The translations under genes were made by a program, and so were the position numbers. A stretch of 64,000 bases of DNA from positions 70,025,084 to 70,089,083 of the forward strand of contig CM014272.1 in assembly GCA_004135705.1 (NCBI GenBank), given 5' to 3'. Positions 22,245 to 33,663 of the stretch are shown in pieces; position 1 is the stretch's first letter; every line of letters begins with the position of its first letter. The notes below the pieces were generated by a model, which was given only the letters and a program-made list of their open reading frames with translations, had not been told where the DNA came from and did not search any database. This DNA is from Alloteropsis semialata (lineage: Eukaryota > Streptophyta > Magnoliopsida > Poales > Poaceae).

Positions 22245-22973
22245 TAAGATTATACTAGTCCATCAACCCATGCTCCCGCACGGGCTAATATTTTTAAAGC
22301 TATTATATTTAAAATTATTCAAAAATTAAACTCCTACCTAATAATCAAAATTATTTACATACTACTCTTTTATTTTTGTCAATACTTCAACATAATGCTC
22401 ATAAAGATGTGTACTTATCATTTTCTATTTGAAATTGATTTTTAATTAGTAATTACTCTATACATTTTTTTATCCACATTCACAATTCTTACACTTTGTA
22501 TCGCGCCTTCATACATTATATTTAACATAAAAATCAATATTTTTCATTACTTCCTCACATATCTTTACCTATTTCTAAAAAGAGGATTGCTTCTTCCTTT
22601 TTTTGTCCGTCTTGACAGGTGGGTCCCACCTATTGCGAGGAACTGTAACCACAGTTCTAACTATCGGCATCGGTTTTCTAATTGCATTAGAGTCCTAACT
22701 GAACCCATCAATCTTTATCTCCTACCTCTCTATCTCTATCTATATATATCTTTATCTATTTCTAAAGGAAGGAACATTTCAACAGTCTGTCATATACGTC
22801 TCACGATGGGATTAGACATGCTTCATCTTGTCATCTGATCAGATTAGGAGTAGTCCATTGTATACTACAATCAGATTAGGAAAAACAAGTTAATTACTTT
22901 AACTTGCTTAGAAAAATGATATAACGGTCTTGATCCATAGCAACACACGGGAAAGGTTGCTAGTACATGTATA
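22245..22973. mobile_element. Helitron-like or related non-autonomous element (tentative)
   Basis: The left border reads ACTAGTCCATCAACCCATGC followed by a CCGCACGGG phrase. The right border has CATAGCAACACACGGGAAAGG followed by TTGCTAGT. Such inverted CACGGG phrases next to CTAG frame many grass Helitron-type repeats. No Rep/helicase is present. The exact ends and class are uncertain. Confidence 0.35.
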
Positions 22974-23099
22974 AATGGTCTACATGATGACACTCATGAT
23001 GCGTATATACCTTAACTTTTTTTGCGAGGAGTATATACCTTAGCTTATTATTTCTATATTAACAATGATAAATTACCGTAATTTAGAATCATATATCAA

Positions 23100-24180
23100 T
23101 TTACTTTTGGACTTTTTGGTAGGATGCACATGAAGATAATTAGATTAAGATTTAGGTGTTTAGTTTAGATTATCTTTAATAACATATACGTGGGTAACTT
23201 AGATACAAATTTTGAATGTCATTTTAAGCAATGATATGCATGAGTAAATTAGATAAAAATTATAGGGTTAATTTAAATTATTTTTTATAATGGCATAGCT
23301 CGATAATATAGATAATATTTAGGATTTATTTTAGAATACTTTTACAATGATAGTGGTAACTTTTTAAAAAAATATGTGACTATGGTTATTAGAGTTTACA
23401 TGATTAACGTTTCTGATTTTTGTGAGAATTTCTAGGATTTGTTTTTTTTTCTAGCGTGTCTCGTTATAACTAATGCGGAGTCTCTAAATAAAAAAATTAA
23501 GGTTATATTTCTATCAAACTATTATGAGCTATCTCTCATTTATTTAAATATTTAAACACAATACCTATATAGATATATACTTATTATTTTGATGTGATTG
23601 TGATAGATCTTTGTTAATAATTACTCTGTAATGTTTTCATACACAATTATAATCTTTAAATTTTCACTTTGCATCACATGTATGTCTTGAATTTATTGAA
23701 TGAACCCTAAACTTGAACTATAATTTTAACGTAGAATTCTAATATTGTCGTCACTTCCCCTATATATTTATAAATAACAATGCACGTTATGGGTATATAT
23801 CTTAATCACTATATAAGATACCAATGGTGTATGAAATACACGATTTAGAATCTCATATTCGTGTATATTTTCAATTAAGGTGATTAGGATTCCAATGTTG
23901 GATTACCTCATGTTATTTTTAATATTGACATATGTGGGTAATATAGATGTAAAACAGTTAATTTAAGTTATTTTTTAGGTATTCATAGTGGGTAATTTAG
24001 TTGCAAATTTATGAGGTTATTTTAAATATTATTTATAATGGCATGGTGGATAATGTTTATGAAGATTAGGGGGTTACTTTGGTTTATTTTATATAATGGC
24101 AGAGGTGGGTAATTTTGATATAGATTTAGGGGGTTACTTTAAGCTATTTTCATAATGGCATAGGTGGGTAATTTTTTAGA
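23100..24180. repeat. Diverged tandem repeats with GGTGGGTAATTTAGAT core
   Basis: Units of roughly 60-100 bases containing ATAATGGCATAGGTGGGTAA, TAGATATAGATTTAGG and GGGTTACTTTAAGCTATTTT recur with heavy divergence; the clearest are at 23935-24175. They lie next to the Helitron-like block and probably belong to the same class of AT-rich element. Confidence 0.5.
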
Positions 24181-24255
24181 AAATATAATAGATCTAATGG
24201 CTATGATGATTTGAGTGTTCCAATTGATGGCCAGATGTTTTGCTTTTTTGTGAGA

Positions 24256-24463
24256 ATTTCTAGGATTTCTCTCTTTTTCTAGAGTGTCCACCTAGGATCC
24301 TAGGTGGCTTCATCTGGAGGCTTCAAAAGGAGTCTCTAATTAGTAATAGTAAGATAAGATAAGATTTCTAGGATTTCTCTCTTTTTCTAGAGTGTCCACC
24401 TAGGATCCTAGGTGGCTTCATCTGGAGGCTTCAAAAGAGTCTCCAATTAGTAATAGTAAGAAG
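24256..24463. repeat. Recent tandem duplication (~108 bp x 2)
   Basis: The sequence from TTCTAGGATTTCTCTCTTTT through CTAATTAGTAATAGTAAG occurs twice in a row (24256-24355 and 24364-24463) with only a couple of changes. Each unit carries the palindrome CCACCTAGGATCCTAGGTGG. Near identity implies recent duplication. Confidence 0.85.
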
Positions 24464-24876
24464 ATATCCAACTATAGAACATTTCAAAGAGTGCCTAATA
24501 TATATTTCCAGTAACCCAGTTTTGGGAGTCAGGGAAAACCGCGCTTTAAGTCGCCTGCTAGCTCCCCGATCGTTGTGTTGATCCCCGACAAAATGGACGA
24601 CAGGACGAGGTTCTCCCACGTCGAGGTCGTCCCCGTGCACGGCAATTTTCCGATGCGCGCCGCGCGGCCGCGCCATGCTGAAGAACGCTAGTCCGCCGCC
24701 GGACACGTTGCCGCCGTCTCCAGTCTTCGTTGATCGAGTTCAGGCCGCCTCTGTTCGTTGAGTCCGCGAGCCGCCTCCGGTAGTGCAGACTGTGCAGTCC
24801 AGGCGCCGCCTTCCTTCGTTCAGTGGAGTCCAGGGCATCACCTCCGTTCAAGCAGTCGTCTAAGGCGCCGCCTTCC

Positions 24877-24914
24877 TCCGTCCGTCCGTCCGTCCGTCCG
24901 TCCGTCCGTCCGTC
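24877..24914. repeat. (TCCG)n microsatellite
   Basis: About 9.5 perfect copies of TCCG sit in a GC-rich block (24590-24920) that shows no recognisable coding signal. Confidence 0.95.
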
Positions 24915-27156
24915 GAGTCAACAGCGCCGGCTCCCTTGTTCAAACAGAGCAAAATTTGGTTGCATGAAACCTGAAGAACATAGTACGTACACAAGTCCTT
25001 TCGCCACCATTGGTTTTTGCTCTGTGGTGGTGCTACGTACAAATCTGAAGGTCGTCTGGTTGTGATCATCGTCGTCATGCGATGCCTCTGTGGCTCTGTA
25101 CATTGTCAGTGCTGCTACTTTGTTTGGTTACTGAATGGAGAATGCAGCCGCCTCCATTGTACGTTCAGGTTGTGTCCTGTTAGTTTTATCAAAATTCTGT
25201 AGTAAATTCAGCATTACGCAAATCAGATTGGATCCATAATGTAAATACGCAGCATAGTGTTCTTGCCACAATGTCCTGATTATTTGCTCCTGGAATTAGC
25301 TGAAGAAATAATGGTTGCTGAGTGTCAGTTGATATTTACAAGTGTGATTCATTGAACTGGCATTATCAGACTTAGCTTACTAGGAATTTCAACTCGCATG
25401 GCATTATCAGACATAATTCTCAATGTTCTTGCTGAAGAGGTCCCAGCCCAGCTAGGCTTCTAGCTGAATCTTAACTGTTTATACAAATGCGCTATGGTTG
25501 TTGCTAACAGTTATGTCCCCGTAAAAAAAAATATCATACTGCTGACAGTTCATGCAGTAAAGTTAAAAGATGCTTCCATTTCCATGAATGAACTGGAAAA
25601 AATTCGATCGCACAAAAACCATGGTAGAGAAAGAGAACAGATACACCAGCATAGATTCGACAGGAATACTCTCAGTGGATGACGTGTCATAGTTCAAACT
25701 TTTTGGGAACAGAGAGAATAGGGCCACTGTTGGAGGAATTCTTGTTTCCTGTGCCCAAATTCTTTTGGGATGGTCCTAATCCTGAATTATTGGGATTGAA
25801 AATATTGGGTACTCTTGAAATGCTTTTAGACCACAAAACCCCTGGTCATTCAGGAAAAAAGTATTACGAAAAACAATAACCCAGCCCTCATCCATTTGAG
25901 AGAACACTCCGAGAAATATTGTATGTGTTATAGGCTTGTAGCAATGGTATTGCTTTGGAATGTTCTCCTCGTGTTTCTTCTAGCTGATCTTTCCTCCCCA
26001 ACTTCACGGGACCACTTTCATTTTTCTTTCATTCTGGTTTTTGCGGTGACAGAGGGCTCACTACAAACACAAGAAAATGAACTCAAAAAGCAATCACTGA
26101 TAGGCGAAAACGCCAAGTCAACAGGCGCAGGTAGCAACTACCAACTACAAAAGAAGTACATGAAAATTGAAAAGCCAGGTTTCAAAGGTTCACAAATGTC
26201 CAATTTATTAGGATTTAATGAGGAAAGCTACTTGGCATTTTTTTTACATGTTCCATATCATACTGTACTAGGTATGTTGGCATCTTGCATAACTGGAGAG
26301 TGCTTTGACTGAGACAAGTTGACAGAATTGGAGAACTTCAGTGGAGAAGTACTGAAGAAGGTGAAGCAACCTATCAGGTAACTAGAGAGGTGAGGGTCAG
26401 AAGTCAGAACAATGCCAGAACTGGTGGCCTGCATAAGCATATGCAAGTAAGTATCATGAGGACTCAAGATCCAGAAGAGAATGCAAGAAAAACCAATGGT
26501 TGGGCATGTGTCAAGTGTGGTAGCAGGTCTCCCCATGGTCCAGGAGGCAACTTGAAATTAAGTTTCAAGTTGAAGCTGATGGAGCAATTACTGGGCTGAT
26601 ACTGGGTTACTGTCATGCTACAATTGGGCGGTGGATGAGTCTTCCTAAAAGGAGTTATTATCACCTAGAAGACAAGCATATGCAACCTACAGAATCAGTC
26701 AAGGAGGGACATGACCCATTAGCTGTGTTGGAGCCTTGGAGGAATGGCCCAGAGGCAGTAATGATTTGAAAATGAATGGTTTCATGAGATCAAAGGTAGT
26801 GTTGGTCAAGGAAAGAAGACATGGCTTTAAAAGCATTAGCCCATACTAATTGAATTTCCTCGTTCAAGCTACAACTGATCCTTTCCACTTGCAGCATGGA
26901 CCATCTGTTACTTTTGTAGTTGTCAATGTTCAATTTTCTTTATTCCATGCTCTGTGTTGTCGCTCACGACAAGTTTGATCTTTTTTGGTCCTCGACAGCA
27001 CGTTGTCGATTATCTTGTACAAATTGGAGATGAAAAGAAAAGCAGAGCATCTCTATCTGTTCTTCAAGTCTCCATGCGTATAAGGATATATCATACTTGT
27101 TTCCTTGTCCGGCTGCTTAATCAAAAGGGAAAACAAGCATCAGATTCAGTTACCTT
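24915..27156. other. No recognised gene
   Basis: Several short frames exist. The longest plausible ones are on the plus strand at 25896-26312 and 26390-26599, but neither shows a known domain or a clear splice pattern. The phrase NELKKQSLIGENAKS at about 26079 looks protein-like yet cannot be assigned. The stretch could hold a decayed gene copy. Confidence 0.35.
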
Positions 27157-28272
27157 TTTTTAGAAAAAGGAAATTTCATTCCGGCCTCTGCATGAGTTTT
27201 GCACTCAACCATTCATTATTACAGTTACAGCCTCCAGCTGATTAAAGCAAGCTTTGAAAAAGCAACAAAAAAGTATGGAGATAAAAGCATATCAAAAGGC
27301 CAACTAAGCACTAAGCCTATTAAATGACAGCCATCCATGCTTGGCGAAAATCTCCATAGCCGTCGTCTCCAACATGCGACAAGCCCACTTCATTGTTGGT
27401 TTTGTGCTCTTCTTTTGAAGAATCGACCAGTAGCGTGCCCAGTAAGTGGCCCTGAAAATGACCTGCAAATAAGAATATAATCTTTTTTTATTAAAGACCA
27501 CATCATTTCTGCTCAACCATATAGACCAAAAAATTGCACTCGCTCCCACACAAACTTGAGATCGTGATTTTGGGTCTACTTGTTGTGACCAAACTTGTAG
27601 TAAATCTGTTATATTCATTGGCGGTTGTAAACCAAATGCAACTTGTACTACCCTCCAAACAAATTTTGCCACATGACAATCAAAGAATAAGTGTTGGATG
27701 GTTTCCTTGTTGTTACAAAAACAACAATGATCATCACCCTTCCAGTTTCGCTTTAAGAGATTATCTTTTGTTAAAATGACACCCTTTAGTAAGAACCAAA
27801 CAAAGATCTTAATTTTTAAGGGTAATTTCAACTTCCATAAAGATTTATTTAGAGGCATTGCAGCTTGGTGTACTAATTGTTTATACAAAGATTGCACCGT
27901 GAACACTCCATGTTTAGTTAGACTCCATTTGATAGAGTCCCGCTGGTCATCGAGTTGGACAAATACAACTCTCGCAACCAATTCATTCCATTTATTTAAT
28001 TTGTCCCCACTAAAGCTCTACGAAAAATTATATTTAGAGGTGTAGAGCTGAAAACATGAGCAACAGTCGCATGCTTCTTTCTAGCAATATTAAATAGAGA
28101 TGGATATTGTTCTTTGAGAGTAAAGTTTCCAAACCACTTGTCCTCCCAAAATCTAATTTGAGTGCCATTGTGGAGATTAAAGGTACCAAAATCTAAAAAA
28201 TAGTCTTTGGCCTTCATAAGACCTGACCAAAAATGTGAATCTCCCGGCTTCCATTGAGCTTCACCAATGGTT
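27157..28272 (-). mobile_element. LINE-type retrotransposon 3' part, running into the assembly gap
   Basis: The minus strand carries the C-terminal end of a non-LTR retrotransposon polyprotein: the zinc-binding region found after the reverse transcriptase domain (zf-RVT). Landmarks are TQIRFWEDKWFG (about 28135-28170), WSLTKHGVFTVQSLYKQL (about 27885-27940) and the metal-binding CCFCNNKETIQHLFFDC (about 27670-27725). The reading frame is open at 28272 and stops at 28006; it resumes in another frame from about 28000 to the stop at 27304, so there is a frameshift near 28000. A T-run at 27157-27163 on the plus strand is probably the A-tail. The reverse transcriptase itself would lie in the gap. 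Confidence 0.8.
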
Positions 28273-29272
28273 NNNNNNNNNNNNNNNNNNNNNNNNNNNN
28301 NNNNNNNNNNNNNNNNNNNNNNNNNNNNNNNNNNNNNNNNNNNNNNNNNNNNNNNNNNNNNNNNNNNNNNNNNNNNNNNNNNNNNNNNNNNNNNNNNNNN
28401 NNNNNNNNNNNNNNNNNNNNNNNNNNNNNNNNNNNNNNNNNNNNNNNNNNNNNNNNNNNNNNNNNNNNNNNNNNNNNNNNNNNNNNNNNNNNNNNNNNNN
28501 NNNNNNNNNNNNNNNNNNNNNNNNNNNNNNNNNNNNNNNNNNNNNNNNNNNNNNNNNNNNNNNNNNNNNNNNNNNNNNNNNNNNNNNNNNNNNNNNNNNN
28601 NNNNNNNNNNNNNNNNNNNNNNNNNNNNNNNNNNNNNNNNNNNNNNNNNNNNNNNNNNNNNNNNNNNNNNNNNNNNNNNNNNNNNNNNNNNNNNNNNNNN
28701 NNNNNNNNNNNNNNNNNNNNNNNNNNNNNNNNNNNNNNNNNNNNNNNNNNNNNNNNNNNNNNNNNNNNNNNNNNNNNNNNNNNNNNNNNNNNNNNNNNNN
28801 NNNNNNNNNNNNNNNNNNNNNNNNNNNNNNNNNNNNNNNNNNNNNNNNNNNNNNNNNNNNNNNNNNNNNNNNNNNNNNNNNNNNNNNNNNNNNNNNNNNN
28901 NNNNNNNNNNNNNNNNNNNNNNNNNNNNNNNNNNNNNNNNNNNNNNNNNNNNNNNNNNNNNNNNNNNNNNNNNNNNNNNNNNNNNNNNNNNNNNNNNNNN
29001 NNNNNNNNNNNNNNNNNNNNNNNNNNNNNNNNNNNNNNNNNNNNNNNNNNNNNNNNNNNNNNNNNNNNNNNNNNNNNNNNNNNNNNNNNNNNNNNNNNNN
29101 NNNNNNNNNNNNNNNNNNNNNNNNNNNNNNNNNNNNNNNNNNNNNNNNNNNNNNNNNNNNNNNNNNNNNNNNNNNNNNNNNNNNNNNNNNNNNNNNNNNN
29201 NNNNNNNNNNNNNNNNNNNNNNNNNNNNNNNNNNNNNNNNNNNNNNNNNNNNNNNNNNNNNNNNNNNNNNNN
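28273..29272. other. Assembly gap (1,000 N)
   Basis: Exactly 1,000 unknown bases; a round number suggests a scaffold gap of unknown true size. Any open frame drawn across it is meaningless. It cuts the LINE. Confidence 1.
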
Positions 29273-30111
29273 AGCGTCTAGATGGCCTCTCTCAACTCTC
29301 ATCATGACACCATCATTAGCCAGCCATGAACTCGAGATCCCTGAAGGTCCTGCAGCTGCAACACGAGAAGCTGGCCAGGCGAGCCAGAGACAGGCCCTTT
29401 ATCGAGCAAGACCGAGAGAGGGCATTTGATGGTGCCCCGGCACGGCACGCCTCGTATGACTGTATGAGACTGTTGCGGCAGCTTGCCGCCTCGGCCGAGT
29501 TTGATGGCGCTGTCGCCGTCCGTCTGCCACTGTAGACGTAGAGCCCGGCACGGCGAGGCCGATCGAGAGCAAGACACCAAACAAACAGTGTGCAGGCTTG
29601 GGCCTGGAGGGGAGGAAAGGCCGAGTGGGCCGAAAGGGGTAGAAAGAGTTTTTTTGGGATTTGGATTTTTGTTTGGGAATGAGAATTGAATAGGAATTTG
29701 AATTGGGAATTTGGATTAAATTTGGATTTGGAGTTTGATTTGGAATTTGAATAGGAGTTTAGGTTTAGGGATTTGAATTGGGATAGATTTGGAATTAGGG
29801 AAACTTTGGGATCAAGCACAATCAAAATAAATGCAAAGAGCATGAATGCAACAACCACATTTAAATTTTGAAAAACAACCAATTATTTTCCGATACTAAA
29901 TTCCCTGTCAACAAAATAGATGTTGAGCAAATTTTAAATTTATGATAAAAACGTTGTTTAATTATTCTTTCTATTCACATCCTGAAATTGAAAATTTCGG
30001 TGTGTGACACGAGTGCATAATATGGCGAATAAATAGCGGCAAGGTCCTTTCTCATCTTCGTTAATCCGTGAGCTTTTCTATGATGGGCTTTGTTTTTTGG
30101 GGATGTAACAG
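29273..30111. other. No intact gene; low-complexity TTTGGAATTTG stretch and peroxidase intron DNA
   Basis: The first 300 bases after the gap are GC-balanced without a known product. From 29640 to 29810 the DNA is a purine-rich/T run made of GGGATTTGGATTT and GAATTTGAAT words. The phrase GAAAATTTCGGTGTGTGACA at 29990-30009 resembles the end of some grass LTRs. The last bases before 30112 (GTAACAG) are the splice acceptor of the peroxidase fragment. Confidence 0.4.
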
Positions 30112-31221
30112 GTTGATCCATCGCTGAGCAAGGCCTACGCGTTTCTGCTCAAGAGCGTGTGCAGCCGGCCGGCCGGGCGCGATGCGTCGTTACGCGCGTG
30201 ATGGCCCGGGCGTCCGGCCGTGGTGGGGCAGCCGGGCAGGGTCCGGAGGGGGAGGGGGAGGGAGAGAGAGATACTGTAGATGCACGAGGGCACGGGCCGT
30301 GGCGGCGTCGCCGTTGTATACGGAGCGTGATTGCGTGAACAGTGGGCACGGGGAGGATCGAGGAGGAGGATAGGAGAGGAGACGAGGGGAGAGCAGTAAG
30401 GGAAAAGGGCACTGGAGCAAAGAGCCAGGCCCAGGCCCGGCGCCCGCAGCAGCAGCACTGCGGCAATGTTACGTCGGCCTCACTTTCCCCTCGCTTTTAT
30501 CGGGCGTGGGTCAGAGATGCTGTTTGGGGGCAAGAAGCCGCTCGGCCCCGCCTGACCGCCTGGCGACTTGGCGAGCCCCCGCGCGGACACTGTTCTTCCC
30601 GTCCCCGAACACCGGTGCACGAGTCCTTCGCTCTTGACCTTGACGCCGGCTTGCCTCTCCGGCGGCGCATCCACCAAGGACCGGGTCTACTCGTGGCCGT
30701 CAAGCCGCATCGACCGTCTCGGCCGCGGGCCGTCCGGTCGTGGCCCGCCTGGGAACTCGGAACTCCGCACGGTGTCCGCTGCTCGGGCCCGCGCGCCAGC
30801 TGCTCCATGCAAAGGCTACGCGTTTCTGCTCAAGAGCGTGTGCCCGTCCAACAGCAGCCGGTTCTTCCCAACGACGACGCCGTTCATGGACGTCATCACG
30901 CCGACCAAGTTCGACAACAAGTACTACGTCGGCCTGCAGAACAACCTGGGGCTCTTCACGTCGGACGCGGCGCTGATGACCAACGCCACGATGAAGGCGC
31001 TGGTGGACTCGTTCGTGCGCAGCGAGGCGACATGGAAGGCCAAGTTCGCCAAGTCCATGCTCAAGATGGGGGCGATCGAGGTGCTCACCGGCACGCAGGG
31101 GGAGATCAGGCGCAACTGCAGGGTCGTCAATCCCGCTCGCACCGCCGCCGATGACGACGTTCATCCTGTTGTCGCCGGATCATCAGGTTCTTCAGGTTTC
31201 GCTGGAGTAGCTGCAAGCTAA
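30112..31221 (+). pseudogene. Class III peroxidase last exon, interrupted and partly duplicated
   Basis: Class III peroxidases are secreted heme enzymes that oxidise phenolics with hydrogen peroxide. After a good acceptor (AACAG at 30111) the exon begins VDPSLSKAYAFLLKSVC, breaks off at 30162, and is followed by about 650 bases of unrelated GC-rich DNA. Then a second copy of the ~32-base segment encoding the KxYAFLLKSVC end (30812-30843) restores the frame. From there the C-terminal part is complete: landmarks FMDVITPTKFDNKYYVGLQN, NLGLFTSDAAL, KMGAIEVLTGTQGEIRRNC and a longer-than-usual Ala/Ser-rich tail to TAA at 31219-31221. The heme-binding His and the distal active site, encoded upstream, are absent here. 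The frame from the ATG at 30568 to the stop is a 217-residue chimera with no evidence of function. Confidence 0.85.
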
Positions 31222-33663
31222 GCGACGATTGTCAGTAGGATGTGTGTGTGCACAGTGATGTGTCTAGTGTGAATGTGATGTTCCAATAAGCTTGTTACAT
31301 GCATGATGAGCAAGGGGATCAGCACAATCCAGCTGAAAAGTGAAGAAAATGGAGGTGATCACACTCTGTTGTACTACGTTTTTTTTTTTGAGGCCGCATT
31401 CTGTTGTATATGTTGGGCGATGTTCATGTGTGTGTCTAGAGTATGATTGTCAGGATGAAATAAATCTGTGCCAAATGTTGTTGGTCGTGGCAAAGATGTA
31501 TATGATCATCTGATTAGTGAGACAAAAAGTTGATTGGCATGTATTCTTACCAAGGAACTATTGTACATAAAGGCAAATCGTTCTACAAAACCCTAGCAAA
31601 CTGTCAATAGCAAGCCGGGGACCAGCCCTCATAGTCAATTCATGGGGCCTTCATCAGTTGCCATATCCAAAAACCGAGAAAAATCTGCACAGCATATGGT
31701 ACCATCCTTACCCGAAGCAAGAGGCGATAAACATGCTGAAGGCATCTATCATGCAATGAAGAGCTTGTTGGATGGTTGCCCAGTGCCCCAACCCCCATAT
31801 GGATGATGCACCACCAACTGATCGACCAACTTGATAAATCCAGTTGACCTAGTTTGCCCAAGTTCTAATACTCCAGTTCCAACTATTTTGATAGTGACTA
31901 TCATTAAACCCAACTTTTTTTAAGAAAAAACATTAATCCCACGTATTGCAAATCATAAATGCTACTGTTTTTAATAACCGATTATATGCAATTAGGGTTC
32001 CCTATTTTACCCTAAAAAGTTTAGGGTTCCCTAGTTGCACTCTTGTTGGAGAAGAGAACTTTATAATTCAACAGAATAAAACTTCATTTTTTTTCACACA
32101 AGACGAAGTGTCAAGGTGAACTGAGTGCATATGGAGACTTTCAAAATATGAACATATTCATGGAGAAAATTACACAAAGTCATGAGAAGCAATAAAATTT
32201 CAATATCTTCAAGGTGGACAAATACAATTTTCGTCATAAACGAGAAATACAACATAAAACCATTTAAATGCGCGCAGAAGGAGTTTAGGGTATCTTTGTG
32301 TAGTTGTGTTAGTATAACTCGGTGCCACACCACACTATGTTTAGAAAGTCCTTGTGCTTTTAACTTGTTCACAACATGCATGGAACAGCAACTACAACTG
32401 AAGAAAGCTTGGCAACCACGTCCTTGTTGATGTAAACATCCCTTTTGTCCTGGCATCATTGACCTGACTCAGTTTAACTGCAAGTCTGCAACAGAAGGAG
32501 AGACTTGTGCGTATTGATGTAATAAACTTGGGTCAGTTTTGATGCGGACAAGTTTTCCAGTTTCCATCAAAATATTTTGAATAATCCACGTACCTTTGCT
32601 ATAACTAGGCATTGTCATCGTTCTCAAAACGAAAAAGAAAATGGATAGTCAATGATTGCAGTGCCTGTTTAAGGTTATCTTTCTTCTTGTTCAGTGTATA
32701 TGTGGCTCATAACCCTGAATGTTTTCTTCTTCTTGTGACTAGAACTTTGGAAGAATTGTATTTCGTTTCCATTTCTGTTCCTTGTGACCTCGCCTTACTA
32801 TGTTGCAATATCTTCCAAACTTCCTCACAAGCATCGATGTGCAAAATATAATTAAACATAACATTTTGTTTCCTTACTTAACCAAGAATTTTTTTTAACG
32901 ACACCGGCACGAGATTGTGCCCATTTTCACTACAGAGATGATGAAAAAATTACAATCATGAGCCCTGGGAGGCTACAAGGAGAAAATATAAAGAGCCCTG
33001 CGACACTTAACCCAGAAATCCTCCCAGTCAAGACAACATCAGCTTTAGTTGGAGTGGATCAATATTTTTAACTTGTAGTCCAACTGCAAAGTGCAAACAG
33101 AGCAACTGGTGCAAATTGATGTAATACAGTTAGGTCAAATCTGGTACGAGTTTCCATCCAAAAGCTTCCAGATGTAGAGATACTATATTTAAACTGATGC
33201 TAATGACAATGCAAACGATGTATCTTGTTGTCAAAGATTTTATCTTTTCTAATTTGATTTGGTTTTCTATTCCTTGGTGTATATCTTTTTAGCACACGCA
33301 TTGCTTGTAACTTATAAGGTTTTCTTTTGCAGTGTAACAAATACTGCTCTAGAATTTTGAATCCTTCTGGTATAATATAGGATCTTTCTCTACTCCATTT
33401 CCTTCCCCGCTATTTTCTTGGATAGTAAACAAGTTGTACTTTCTCTATAGAACCCTTGAAATCTGAATCGCCACTCTGGTTTCTGGTCTCGAGGGAAAAT
33501 CAAGAAAGAATTCAACACAGCCCCTCTTTTTTTAATCATATACAACACCATGTACATTCAGCAAGTATTTACAATTCAGTGTTGAGATCACTTCTTGGTG
33601 CGGTATATATGCAAAACTCAATAAGATGGCTGTTCGGTTTGGTAGATTGTGTTGAATTCCAGG
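31222..33663. other. No gene seen; CRSH 3' flank at the right
   Basis: Intergenic DNA. A short stretch at 32890-32990 with TTTTTTTTAACGACACCGGC and ACAGAGATGATGAAAAAATT looks like the 3' end of a retroelement, but is too short to classify. The last bases should contain the CRSH 3' UTR. Confidence 0.45.

Noticed and set aside
25896..26599. Two plus-strand frames as exons of one gene
   Set aside because: No recognisable domain, no convincing splice sites between them and no support for a start; left as unassigned.
28214..29429. Long open frames of 346-391 residues across 28,273-29,272
   Set aside because: They consist almost wholly of unknown bases; the gap simply contains no stop codons.
30568..31221. 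A functional short peroxidase
   Set aside because: The heme-ligand His and distal catalytic residues are not encoded, and the first 80 residues are unrelated filler.
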